From the NCBI GenBank assembly GCA_950106755.1, contig OX467086.1, forward strand, positions 16,324,001 to 16,388,000: a DNA stretch of 64,000 bases, in the 5' to 3' direction. This document shows, piece after piece, positions 51,101-63,729 of this stretch. Below the pieces are notes generated by a model. That model saw nothing but the letters and a program-made list of their open reading frames with translations, did no database searches and was not told where the DNA came from. Source of the DNA: Climacium dendroides (lineage: Eukaryota > Streptophyta > Bryopsida > Hypnales > Climaciaceae). Within the stretch, counting starts at the first letter, position 1; each line of letters begins with the position of its first letter. The translations under genes and the position numbers were made by a program.

Positions 51101-51260
51101 TAAGGTAAACAAGCTTATAGCGGACACAAATGGGAGCAAGACAATTGTGGATAAAATTATATTGGTGGTGTACATTCAACTTTTTAAATGTACATCATTA
51201 ATGTGATTTTGTCTACAATGAACTTGCTCCCATTTGGCCTATAATGAGCTCACTTACTTT
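51101..51260. mobile_element. Hairpin MITE
   Basis: Two arms of roughly 70 bases form an imperfect inverted repeat: AAATGGGAGCAAG on the left pairs with CTTGCTCCCATTT on the right, and GTGTACATT pairs with AATGTACAT around a short loop near 51180. There is no coding capacity, and edges are approximate. Confidence 0.7.
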
Positions 51261-52548
51261 GTTCTAAAGTCCATAAACCAATCAGGTTTTGTATGTGTCC
51301 CCTATTTAGAAATGAGTGACATGTTTCTTAAAATATCTATTATTATCATTCATGAGTTAAGTAGCCTTAATCCCTAAGTGGGCATGGTCCTAGTATGGGA
51401 ACCCTCTAGCCTTCAGACTTTAATTCTTTGCTCACCTGGCCTCCACAACAAGTCTTATATAGTATTCTTGGAACACTGTGAGAGACTTGCCAAATTTTTG
51501 GGCATTATAGGGCTTATAAAATAGAGACAACTCTTAGCTCTAACTCTTTTTTGCTACAATTTGCAAATTCAATGGAGGCCCAAGTGAAGCTCACTAGGGC
51601 CTAAGCGTCACAAACTAAACAATGGAAGTGAGCGGCTTGGAGGCAATTGTTCTAGAAAAAATACAATAACTTGAAGTGTACTTGGTTACTAAAGTTGTCA
51701 CTATAGAAATTTCAAGCCAAGTTCTTGACAAGTGTATCCACCGTATAGATATAAAGATCATTATAAAATTTGATGAACAAGATCTTTTATAAATCTTGGT
51801 TCCTTTTGAACATGTTGAATCTTTAGAAATTTGTTGAAGACAGAGTGCAAATTAGATGCATGCAAGCTTCAAGCATATTATAGAATGTAGAGATAACAAT
51901 CCAAGGGGAAAAAATAATCATCAAAAGTTGTGAGATCATGACTTTTGTGGCGTTCGAAAGTTGCACAACTCAATTTTTTTGCTACTTCAAACTTATCTTT
52001 GTCAATCCTTATCTAGATAGTTTATGGATATACCTCCTACCTTAGTAAAAAATTAGTTTACATTGGAACCACCAAGTGTACATGATACAATAGATATCAA
52101 TCTCTTAGGGAGTATGGAGGGAGGAATAGAAATCCAAATTTAACATTGCTCAATGTTGTAGATGACATGCAATTTACATATTTGTATATCTTTCATGTAC
52201 TTTGTATTTGGTACTTTGTATACACAACAAGTGCATGAAAATGTCAAAATGGTCTGTGGAATACTGCCAATTTAATGGTATTGAAATTGGACCCCAAAAT
52301 CCAATATCATCAGCTCTTGTTCATCCAATACTAGCACAATTATGATAGTGATTACATTAGGGGTAGTAGTCACACCTTCTCCGAGAAGCAAAATCCTATG
52401 AAGTTAGAGAAATTGGCCAGAGTAAAGAGGAGCCCATGGTAAGCCGTTCTGCATGAAGGTGTGACCCCCCTTTTTGCTATTTGGAGCAATTATTTTCAAA
52501 GCTAGATGGGAGCTCCACAAGCCATGCACAACCAACAAAATTGAAAAA

Positions 52549-52574
52549 TTCTTCAAGAAATTTTTCTTGAAGAA
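52549..52574. repeat. Perfect 12-bp stem hairpin
   Basis: TTCTTCAAGAAA, a two-base TT loop, then its exact reverse complement TTTCTTGAAGAA. It could be chance in AT-rich DNA or a relic of a foldback element. Confidence 0.7.
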
Positions 52575-53116
52575 TGTTTCTTCACCTCTGGAGGACAAGA
52601 GACGGCACTTGAAATTCTAGAAGAACTAGAGTTCCACTCGCCACAAATGACAAAAAAAGCCGCCTGTGCATCTGTAAAATCTAATCAAAACTTCTCTCAT
52701 AATCACTGCGCAAAAGCACTGCCTACAGCCATTTGACAATACTCATTTCTCAAGATCCCATTCCGGAGATCTATAAAATTAATGTTACACAACAGTCTCC
52801 GAACCACAATGAAATTCTCTTCCCTGGTTATGCTAAAGTTCATGCTGCCGTCTGAGATTGACAAAGCCCAGCATCCAAGAGGACATTCAAGCCGCAGAAA
52901 TTGACATTGGAGCCTGCTCACGTAACGAAAAATGAACCAGAAAGAGCGGAAAGTTTCACTTCACAGATGAAATTCCAAAACCCTAATTATTGATTCATCA
53001 GCTTCAAACCCAGAAGAACTATGTGGCGATGAGCTCTCTCACTGCCGCTTTACCTACAAAGGTTAGAAAGGCACAACTTCCACTACAAACCCAGTCACTT
53101 TTCATTCCCTAATAAG

Positions 53117-53382
53117 GTAGGTAAACCCAAAACCACCACTTTTCGCTACTTTATTTTCTATTATTAGACTGATCAAATTTTCATATGTTTTTGTTGGCAA
53201 GTGAAAGGAGGTTCCAACACTCTAGAAAACGTGACATTTGGATACTGTATGCAAAAGTTATTAAAGAACAAAGTTTGGTTCTAAAAGCGTTTCTTCCACA
53301 TAGGTACAAAACTGATTTTGGAGATGTACATATAGTATAGATGGTGGTTTAAGGTCAGTGGCACATTTGGGTGTACCTACCT
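53117..53382. mobile_element. AGGTAGGT mariner-like MITE, copy 2
   Basis: 266 bp with ends AGGTAGGTAAACCCAAA and TTTGGGTGTACCTACCT, flanked by TA at 53115-53116 and 53383-53384. It is the best-preserved copy of the family in this window. Confidence 0.87.
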
Positions 53383-53820
53383 TATAGCAATTAAACAAAA
53401 CATGAAAAAAAGTCACAAACAACAAAACATGGGGCCAACTTTGCTACTAACATTAGATCATTTTCAACCTTTAATGAGTGAAAAGTGACAGAATTCCAGA
53501 TTTTTTAAATTAAAGACATAGGGTTTTACCATTGTTTTGGTTTGTTTCCTACATTTAATTTAGAATACATACAATTAACAGTGAAACAAAACTAATGAGG
53601 TGAGAATGGGCTCTCACAGTGAACTAAACATTTCACTTCCTCACCACTATGCAACTAATATCTTTACATTCCATTAACTCCTAAATGCCCAATGCACCAA
53701 ATTTTGGTGCTAACAATACTTTGATAAAACCTTATCAAGATACTATTTTTAGTAGTATATATTTTTGAATTTTTTTAACAAAGTCTAGTTTTAGCATTAA
53801 AACCTAATTTGAAAATAAAT

Positions 53821-54335
53821 GATTATGATTTTTCTATTGAAGATTTTGTGCAAGGGTGTCCATTGCAAATCTTAACTTTTTGTAGTGTTGAGGGCTTTTG
53901 GAAATGAGCCTCAAATACACTAGATGTTGAAGGAAAAATCACATTAGAAAATAATTTTTTAAAAGTTGTAGAATATATATATTTTAAATTATAGAATATA
54001 TTTTGAAAAGTTGTAAATTGATTGTGGTTATGCATGCTATGTCTTTTAACTTCATATTTTTTTGGTGACTAAATTTTCAGATTTGACATGTGAAAACAGG
54101 ATTGAAAAACTTCAAATCACTTTCATAGTTTTAACACCTTCATAGTCAAACATTGTAATCTTCAAATCCATAAGTAATATTGTTGTATTTTCTTTTCCCA
54201 TGTGATCTCTAATATGTCTTGTTTGAATTTGTATGGTTATAATTCAAATTATTGGATAAAACTTATAAAAATGTTGGCTTTTGTTCAATTTTGCACAAGT
54301 TCTAAGAAGGTCAAAAAGGGCCTTGGACATTTAGG
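53821..54335 (+). repeat. Dispersed repeat, copy 2
   Basis: Direct, diverged copy of the stretch at about 18900-19410, with the same ordered landmarks and no coding potential. Confidence 0.75.
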
Positions 54336-56431
54336 AATTAACATGAAAATTACTTGAAAAACAAAAATAAGTTGAAAAAACTAGAAAAGAAAACTAGATA
54401 GGCCACTTTAGAAGAGATGCCATCACATTCTTAGAACCATTAGTTAGCCCAATTCTCATCAAAATTGTAAGCATGTAGGCACTAGTTTCTTTGTTTGAAT
54501 GTATGCTGCAAACATAACATACTACACCAATCAAAATTAACCAAAAATAAAAAATAAAAACAAGGTAGATAAAGTCGTATATTCAAGTACTACGACCTTG
54601 ACTATGACATGATTAGATAGTTACATAGATTGGTGTTGAAGTAATTTCAAAAGGTAACTAGCAAAGGTTCAATGTATAGTAAGCTTCATAAGTATTGATA
54701 GTTTACATTTTGTAGTTCAAACTATGTAGGAACAAAAGTGGCACTATGTCATTGCAAGAAACACCCCCATTTTTTGTAGCATTTTGGCAAAATCTACATT
54801 TCAGCCTTGGGGTATTAAGAGTACTACATAGTAGAACAATCTCAACCATTGATTGAAAAGATCAATGGTTAAAAGTATTATTGCAAGTACTATGGACTAC
54901 TTGTGAATACTGAAACAATACCATGAAAAAGAAAGCTAGATTGTCATAGAAAATAAAAACAATGAGGTATAAATTAATAATAAATAGAATAAAGAAATTA
55001 AAATTGGCCATTTTTGAGGACTTCATGGTGATCAAATTTCACCAAAAATAATGAAGTTGATACCATCTTCAATATCTAAAAGTGCTTGTGCAAGGGAGCC
55101 CTATTTGCATGGACCTAGAAGATAAGAAGATATAAAATAATACTACATACATTTTTAGATTTCCTTTGGTAGGCATATGCCCACCTAGTTTGAAAATAGA
55201 CTACCAAAATTTCAACTCTAGATCATTCAATTAGGATACTCTAAACATAGTGAAAACCTCTAAACCTCAAAGTGTGACAAATTATAAATATTCAATTATA
55301 ATTTCTCAAATTTATTTTTTTTGAAAAAAATAAGGGATGTGAGTACCTTAAAGTTAGACAAGTCTATTAATTATTTCATATTCTTAGAACTTGAGATTCA
55401 AAAGCTATAGCCATAGAAGAGAAAAAATTAGTCCAATTGTGATGAAGAATAGAACCGGTGTTTCTTACAAAGACCCACTACCAACTATAAAATTTATCAA
55501 ATCAATAACTATAAAGTATATTAGAAAGACATTTCAATCTATTTTCAAGATACACTAAATTTATTTATTGAAATTGGGATTCTAATTATGGCATTGAAAA
55601 TGGGATCTTTGTGAGATGTTTTGAGCTGCAACGTACACTAGGTACTCTATGAAGTAACAAGGAAGACAATTGTCTAAACTTATTGACCAATACTATACAT
55701 TTTGTTACCTACGAACCATTTCCTTTCCTAAATCCACTCATTCTTTTCATAGACATTAAAGTATAAATGTCCTTCTTTAGAGAAAGAAATCTAAGGGAAT
55801 TGAGGTCATCTTCAAGTGCCACAAGGTTCCTATTCCTACATACAATCAACATAGTGTATAGTATATTAACCCCCAAAGGACAATAAGTTGTAATAGAGCA
55901 TTTGATAGGCTTGGGTAGGTTCATACAAAGTCATTTTAAATGGATGAAAGTGAACATTTTTATTAAAGATGTGGACTTGTATAAACTTTGTGAAAATATA
56001 ACTTTTTTTATTGTATGGTTGGATCAAAAGTTACAACACTTGTAGTGTAAAAGGGGCCAAACTACCACACTATTGATTTAATGTTATACAACTATAGAAG
56101 CTATGGAAGACCTCTTCTTCCATTGGCTAGCTGGTTATTACTGGTCTATGTACATAACATTGTTAAGCCCTAGCTAGATGTACCCCTACTAAAGTTTCCA
56201 AGATTCTTTTCAATACTTTTGGATGCTTTTTATTTGTACAAAATTAAGTTTGTCTTACTTGCTTGATTTCTACTAAATTCCCTCATATAATGGCAAGTGT
56301 TAACTAGTACTCTAGTTCCAAAAGAAATTATTATATGAATAAAAAATCAACCAAATAATAGGTTGTGTAGTACTCTACTGCTAAAAAATATTATGTAGGA
56401 ATAAGTACTTTGTGCATGAAATAAGTAGGAA

Positions 56432-56646
56432 CACTAAAAGAAACCCACGTTTTAGGTGACAAGCCCAAATTTTTTTAATGAATTTTAGGTGACATTCAAT
56501 GCAACAACCCATATTTTTATGTCAATAAAAACGTTCAATGTAACATCAATGTTGACATAAAAACATGGGTTGTTGCATTAGATGTCACCTAAAATCCGTT
56601 TAAAAATTTTTAGGCTTGTCACCTAAAATGCGGGTTTCTTATAGTG
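56432..56646. mobile_element. CACTA-type foldback MITE
   Basis: 215 bp with ends CACTAAAAGAAACCC and GGGTTTCTTATAGTG. It is almost fully palindromic: TTTTAGGTGACAAGCC on the left pairs with GGCTTGTCACCTAAAA on the right, and further inside ACAACCCAT pairs with ATGGGTTGT. It belongs to the same family as the MITE nested in copia gag (shared TTTTAGGTGACATTCAA). The flanking triplets are GAA and AAA, so the 3-bp duplication has one mismatch. Confidence 0.85.
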
Positions 56647-58553
56647 AAAAATTGATCCTGGCATCAAATCAAGGGTGGAATGATCAAACACTTAATTCTT
56701 GCCAAGCTCTACATTAGTAGAGTTCTTCTTCTTCTCAGCATAACATTCTTCAGCAATAGGAAACTGCACCGCCTATCATTTTGCTGTATCTTTTATTGAT
56801 ACAGTAGCTTTTCTTGCAACTTGAGTGAAAGATGACACTTCCCATTCTACGAGGGAATTTCTTAAGAGTCAAGCAAGCAAGAGAAACTCAAGATGTGAAA
56901 ACAAAAAGCATCAAAAAGCATCAAAAAGCATCTTGAAAACTTTAGCAGTGGTACAAAGTCTAATGTTATAGAAAAACTGATTTAAAAACGCCCCTTTTCG
57001 TCCAGACATCCTATTCACGCCGGCCCTCTTTGAGGACCGGAGTTCTTTCTTCTTTCTTCTCTGTCACTAAGTTTCATTTTCGCCGTGAACCTCCATCTTC
57101 AACGAAGTTATTCGAGCTCAAAACAGCGATGTCGTTTTGGTGTGATGTGTAAGAGACCATTTTGACCAAGGCCAGGGTAGCCGCTTAGAGTTCATATTCT
57201 CAGATCTAATTTGCTGGAAAGGGAGTACCTTGAATTAGTGCTATCTAGCTGAATGGTCTGGAGCATGAGAGAGGGATGTGCCGCAATTAAGATGGCGATG
57301 TGGTCTATCGAAGTGACCTAAAGGAGAGTGTTGATGCTGTCAAGCGGAAAAAGTACGTCATGGCAGTAGATCGGAGCCATCGGAGGTGGAAAGAGGAACC
57401 ATTGCAGGTGGAAAGACGAGCAACAACTCGTCGGTAACTTCGTCGGCAATGAACAGTGCACAGACAGGCTTGCTGGATTCACATCTTTCGCACGGAATGC
57501 CCTTGCTTAGGTGATCTACTAGGCTCTCTTCCCACAATGTATCGTTTTGTAATCATTCTTTACCCTCCTTGAAGACAAGAAAATTTTATTGACAGAATTG
57601 CCATTCTTCTTCCTTTCTATTTCAACCCTAAAATCAGTCTACAGCTGATCAGTAATGCAAATTACTCAGTTGAGCAAGTTGTGACAAGCTCTATTTGATA
57701 TCTTGGTCGGAAGCTTTTTCCACCATTACTTGAGCACATGCATTTGATGTGCATATCTATCGTTCTTTAGGTTGTAGTCTGGCAGTTTTCATTAGGAAGG
57801 AATTTTTCTCTTTCCTGCAGCAGCAACAGTAAGGTTGACCTCACGGTCTTCCTCCAATTGCTGCTATCCCCCATTCTGAGAAGATACTTTGATGGGAAAA
57901 TTATGTGCAACTTAGGTTAACAAACTGTTCTAACGCTTTACTCAAGCCTACTTGTCGTCATCCTGGATGCTTTCATGAATGATTGGGAGACGCAGCGGTG
58001 TGTGCAAGAATCTCGTATTAGTAGGCTCGCTAGCACGGGCAGTAGCAGCACTTGCTAAAGTTTCTCCCTCCTGCGCAGTGATGAGGTTTTCTTTTATATT
58101 TTGTGTTTACGTCTACATAGTTTGTTATTGAAGTTCTTGTAGCAGGCAAGGTCACCTTGATCAGGTTCTGTAGGTGACGGCCTCTGAATATCCCCTTTCC
58201 AGTTGAAAATAATTTGTTGCACTGATCTAATTTGAAATTTATGTCTTCCCTTCCTGTTCCTGTTTGTTATATGGTATTTAGCAAGAAGTACCTCAAGTTG
58301 ACATGCTTTCTGATACAATTTTGCTGTCTTTTATTGCTAGTATCAAATTTTACTTAAAAAATCACTTCAAGGTGCAGAGATTAGTGGGTACTCGAGGGTC
58401 TTTTTGACAAGGTATGGCATGCTTGTTCAAAAGAATTTCAAGAATTTGTACTTTTTGACAAGGTATGGCATTCTGTCAAGATGTGCTGTGGTGCAAATCA
58501 TAATGAATGCTTTAAATGTTGATGTACTTTGCAGAGTTGTAATTAAATGAAAC

Positions 58554-61500
58554 ATGGCACAACAGAGTGGTGTGGCTGTGTCCTGTAGTACTGGAGACAG
58601 GTTGGTGCTTCTAAATTTTCAACATGTTTCTACCATTGAAATGATTAGCATAGCACGTGGAGTATGAAATGAACAGAAAGGGATTCATTGTTGTCTTGAT
58701 ATTCTTTTGATTGGAGGGATTATATTGCGCACTTGCCATGTTAATATGGTATGTCATGTTAATGTAGACCTGGAGGTGTCATATTTTAGTGTCCCTCTTG
58801 TACATGCTATATGCGGCGGCGGCATGCTTCCATGGAATATTGATAATCATTCTGGTATGAGGATGGTTTGCGTTGTAAGATCGTGTGGCTTCAGGTATCT
58901 AGTTGACATATCTTTGCAACCTAATAGCTCTTTGTTATATTCAGGGAGTTTGTCGGGAAGGAAGTTGCTGTGCATGTGGAGGATGCTGTAGTTGAGCTAA
59001 AGGGCACCCGAATTGTGGAGGAGAAGGAGCTGCTCATAGGCCTTGAAGATGCCGCTGCCCCTATTGAGGAGCTTGGTGCAGTGGCAGCCGTGGCACCTGA
59101 AGCTCCAATTCATGATGAGGAGGTTGCTGAGGTTGCATTTGAATCTCCAATTCATGAAGAGGTTCCTGAGGTTGCACCTGAGATGAAGGTGATTGCGAAA
59201 GCAATTGCGATGGTTGAGGAGGGTACACTGGCTGTAGAGGAGGATGCACTCATGGAACAGAAAGGGGTGTTCACAGCCTTGGAGGAGGAAGGGGCTGCAC
59301 CCATGCAGGAGTCCCCAATAGAGACTCAGGCTGCTCCAGCGGTGGAAGAGATTGAGATTGACGAGGTTCCTGCTTTTGTACAGGAGATTGTTGTGGAGGA
59401 GGATGCCTTTGTTGTGAAGGCGTCGCCGACTGCTCTTAATTCAAAACACAAGGTGTTTCTTAGCCACAGTGGGAAACAAAAAGCTTTTGTAGAGCGCTTG
59501 TGTGTGGCGTTGGAAAAATGCTATCTATATCCCTTCTTTGATCTTCGTGATTATAGCCTACCAATAGGCAAGAATTTTGCAGATCTTATCTTTGATGCAA
59601 TCAAACAGTGCCATGTTGGTGTGGTAGTCTTGTCAGATGAGTTTTTCACATCAAAGTGGCCCATGATGGAATTGGTGGCAATGGTGGATGAAATGAAGAA
59701 GAGATACTTTACTATCATACCTGTTTTTTACAGCATTTCAATTAAAGAGTTTGACGATCCGGCACATCGCAAACGATGGTTATCAGAATGGCACGAGCTT
59801 GCGAAGAAGAACCCAAATAGAGTGGAAGTTGAAAAGTGGGAGGCAACTCTAAGATATCTTCGTCCAATCAATGGTTTGGTCTATGATGGACTGAGTGAGT
59901 TGAGTTTGGAAAATAAGATCGTTGACAAAATATGTGCTCTAGTTCCTCCAGAAATTAGGTTGGATGACAATCATATTCAAGGAAGGGAACACTTGTGCAA
60001 GGTGAGGGCTTGTCAATTTTTTCATAACAACTAGAACTATATTTGGCTTGATTTATTTATTCAAATGTAGATTTTGGCAATGTTATGGATTTTTCATTCT
60101 CGTGGTTAAGATTTAATTTGGTATCTATGTTATCTTGTAGGAGATCCAAGACAAGATCGGTGCATTGCAAAAGGTCCAAAAGAATGGGATTTGTACAATA
60201 GGATTGTATGGGATGGGTGGCATTGGTAAAACATCCATTTGCAAAGTTTTATGCAATGAGTTCTTTATTGAGTTTCGTGGAAGAATATGCCATGCTGAAT
60301 TAGGAAGGAAGAGTGAAAGAGAATTGATGTGTGAAGTTGTGAAGAAGCTTACCGACACAAGCCATGAGCGCTTAAATGGATTCGATGTTGATCAGGTAAA
60401 TACTGATACTACATAACAAGGATGTGTAAAATTGATATTTTGTTGATTGCCTTGAATGTGTTGATTGACATCATCGTTCGATGTGAAATTGATATTCATG
60501 TAACCATTTTTTGTGATAATTACAGTTGCGTGAGGCATTAAAGAAAGGAATCATCAAAGAAGCAGTTTTCTTGGCCGTAGACAATATATCAGATTCAGAC
60601 GCATCTATCAAGGAAGCTATGAATTATCTTTCAGCAAGTCTTCCTTCTGGAAGCATTGTTATGGTGACTGCACGTTCTAAGGACTTCCTAAAAAATTTGA
60701 GACCATATATAGACGAGAGTAAGTGCTTGGAAATGCCAGATTTGAAGGTTGAACATGCAGTGTTGCTCTTCGCCAAAGCATCTCACTTTGAGCCAAGAAA
60801 TGAGGATGATAAGCAACTACTTAAACGTTGTGTTCAAAAGGGTTGTTTCCAGAAAGGTGATGGCAATGCAAGTTGCCATTTTCACCCATTGGCACTAGAT
60901 GTGCTGGGTAGACATTTGGGACGTAGGGATCCAAATGAATGGGGGGCGCAATTACATGAGATTGACAGGATTGGTGAAGACAGACGAAGAAGAAATCCAG
61001 TCTCTTTCATTGGCAAAGACATCATTAATCCAAGAATCGAAGCCTATGATTCTATATTCTACGAATCAGTCTTCCCCATATTCAGAACGAGTTTTGTTAC
61101 ATTGTCCGACGATGAGCAGCTGTTGGTCATGGATATTGCACTTAATCTCTTTCCTGAAGATACAAATGCAGAGTTACATTCCTTATGGATTGGCATTGTG
61201 CATGGAATTCCAAGCATAGAAAAAGTGAAGATATCCGTAAGTCCTCGATCACATGCTTGCCATTAAGATGATGTTAACCTGCATTGATTGATCATTCCAA
61301 GGTTTTCAGTTTTGTGTCAAGGTTGAAATGGAGTTGATGTGCATTCCGAGTATTTTAGCTGGTATTATATGTATGTAGATGTTTGATGGTTTAATATATA
61401 GACGTTGTGATTGGTGGAGATAACATTCTGTTGTTACGTTGGATTGCAGTTGGAGAAGTTGAAGTCATTATCGTTGTTAGAGAGTTTGGGTGATGGACGT

Positions 61501-63729
61501 AAAATAAGCATTGGCATGCATGACCTGTGGCGTGCGTTTTGTGTTGCGGAAACAGAACATGGAAAGTTAAAACGGCAACGCTGGGTGTATGAACATATGG
61601 ACAAATGTAGTAAACTAGTGGAAAATAGTCCGTCTGTCACTTGGGAGAGTGTGAAGCGAATGGCCTTCTTAGATTGTGAGTTGAAGAGTTTGGAGAGAGT
61701 GAAATTTGCTCATTTTCCTAATGTTACAGTGTTGAAGATTAGGGGAATTAACATGACAAAGGAGCTTGTGGTGAATTTATCGGAACTTATCCATTTGAAG
61801 AGCTTAGAAGTGTCGGGGAGATATTCACAACGACTCATTGTACAAGGTTTGCCAAGGAGCCTGATGTATATAAGCTTGGTTTCAGACACTCCCGGGCTGC
61901 TGAGAGGTCGCTGTTTAGACCCTTTTTTTGGTACGAGTGCAGCCTATTTTTCTCGACAAATAGAATGTACGACTACGCTGCTAGATGAAAAAATTTCAGA
62001 AGTAGACAAGTTTTCCGTAAATGAGTTAAACCTTATTTTGGAACTGAGTCGAGAACTGACTACCTACGTTGGGGGACTCGAGCATTGGAAGTCGAGGTCT
62101 AACTCATGTGGGGGAGACCATTGCAAGTCGAGGTCTAATTCACGAGAATTGATTGATCAGATTGTGGATTTCGAAGACTTGCAGTTTTTACTGCTGGTGG
62201 GTTACGGACGTGGGAAGGTGCTGGATATGAGAAGCATGGTTTCAATGCGAGCGGCCGGCTTTGACAATTGTGAGAATCTGGTCACTTTGACTGGGTTAAG
62301 TTCGAAGATGACCAACTTGCGAGGATTGAGTTTTGAAGGGTGTAAGAAGTTGCGTAGCTGCCCTGGTGTGGGTGACTTGGTTGTTTTGGAAGTACTTAAT
62401 TGTAAGGGCTGTCGCAGGCTGAGAAGGTTGCCCAACTTACAGAAATTGATAAATTTACGGAAATTAAATATATCTGGGTGCCCGTTAATCGTCGAAGTGC
62501 CTGGTCTACGTCATTTAGTTGCTCTGAAAAAGTTTTCTGCCGGGGCTTCTGGTCATGAGTATTACTTATTTCGTTCGTACAGGTTGAAGTTACCTGACAT
62601 GAACAGGCTGAGCAATCTTCAAACTCTGCGCTTGCGTAAATGCCGTTTGAAGGCAGACACTGTTCTAGGCTTAAGTGACTTAATTTCTTTGCAGAGACTG
62701 GAGGCTGATTTCCGAGAAATTGCAGACAGGCCTAGTCTAGGGCAGCTTACCAAGTTGCAGGAATTGCTGATCAAAGGGTGGAGTTCAGAAGAATTGGGAG
62801 AATTAAATAACTTGGTGATGTTGCAAACTCTAAAGATTGCTCGTTGTAGTGGTGTAGACAAGCTTCCGGGTATCCAGGGAATGATAAGTTTACACACTTT
62901 GGACATCGGGAAGTGTGAATTCATGGATTTATCCACTTTGAGCAACTTGAGCGTGTTGGAGAGTCTCACGATACGGGAATGCAGTGAATTGGAGAGGTTA
63001 CCTGACTTGCAGAGACTTACAAGATTGAATTCACTTTACATCGCAAACTGTTACGAGCTTAGAGGTTGGGATGGCACATTGGGACCAACTGAGATCACGA
63101 ATTTGCGATCATTGCACTTGTCCAATTGTGATCGCTTCAATGATCTGATGTATATTGGAGCCTTTTCACAGTTAGAGGAGTTGGTATGTTGGTGGTTGAC
63201 ATCTATAAGGGAGCTACCTGATTTGAGCAACTTCCCTCAGTTGGAGACCCTTGAACTCTACCAACTTACAAGCCTAAGAAGGTTGACGTGCCGTGAACCC
63301 ATGAATGCATTGCTAAAACTCGAAACTAAGGGTTGCAGTGCCCTAGTTACAATCCCGGATCTTTCTTATTTTCCAGGTTTGTTAAAGCTTGATCTTCGGG
63401 GGTGTTTGGGGATAACTACGATCAGCAGCACTGGGCCCTTGACAGCATTGCAAGTGCTTGAACTTGGCTATTGCAGTGGCTTGAAAACATTGCCCAATTT
63501 GGGGATGTTTCTAGCATTGGAGAAGCTTTCGCTCAAGAAATGTGAGAAGTTAATGACATTGAGCAGCAGTCGGCCCTTGCCTTTGTTGAAAGAGCTTGAT
63601 GCCAGAAAATGTTGGAGGTTGAATCAAGATGACCTTGGTCGACTTCAAGCATTGTGTCCTCAATGCAAAATAAAATATCCAACACTTGAGAGCACTTGGA
63701 AATTCCGATTGTTGGGATGTTCCAATTGA
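58554..63729 (+). CDS. TIR-NB-LRR immune receptor with acidic N-terminal extension
   Basis: Five coding exons: 58554-58600, 58945-60001, 60141-60395, 60526-61236 and 61450-63729. Junctions keep the frame, giving 1,449 residues. An acceptor at 58534 lies just before the ATG, so a leader intron is likely. Residues 1-180 are an Ala/Glu/Pro-rich acidic region with EVAEVA and PIHEE repeats. The TIR domain spans about 184-340 (KVFLSHSGKQ, then SKWPMMEL with the candidate NADase glutamate at 258). The NB-ARC region has a P-loop GMGGIGKTS at 392-400, kinase-2-like VFLAVDN, RNBS-B GSIVMVTARSKD, HPLAL in place of GLPLAL, and MHD at 713-715. The rest is cysteine-rich plant-type LRR. Such proteins sense pathogen effectors and signal through TIR NADase activity. 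Each main domain boundary falls near an intron. The gene looks intact. Confidence 0.93.

Larger units (their letters stand above)
46332..58553. other. Long AT-rich spacer with several MITEs
   Basis: About 12 kb without a gene I can support. It holds the mobile elements at 46839, 47796, 51101, 53117 and 56432 and a dispersed repeat at 53821, listed separately. Candidates at 52404-52921 (minus) and 53020-53100 (plus, beginning MSSLTAALPTK) have weak coding look but no domain. The stretch 56990-58553 is less AT-rich and likely contains the promoter and non-coding leader exons of the TIR-NB-LRR gene. A 10-base unit TCAAAAAGCA repeats three times at about 56902-56932. Confidence 0.5.

Noticed and set aside
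52404..52921. Minus-strand frames with a coding look (for example VSRLQCQFLRLECPLGCW)
   Set aside because: Open upstream without an ATG, no domain recognised and no splice-consistent model; not called as a gene.
58094..58318. Minus-strand frame upstream of the TNL gene
   Set aside because: No domain, and it probably overlaps leader exons or introns of the + strand gene.
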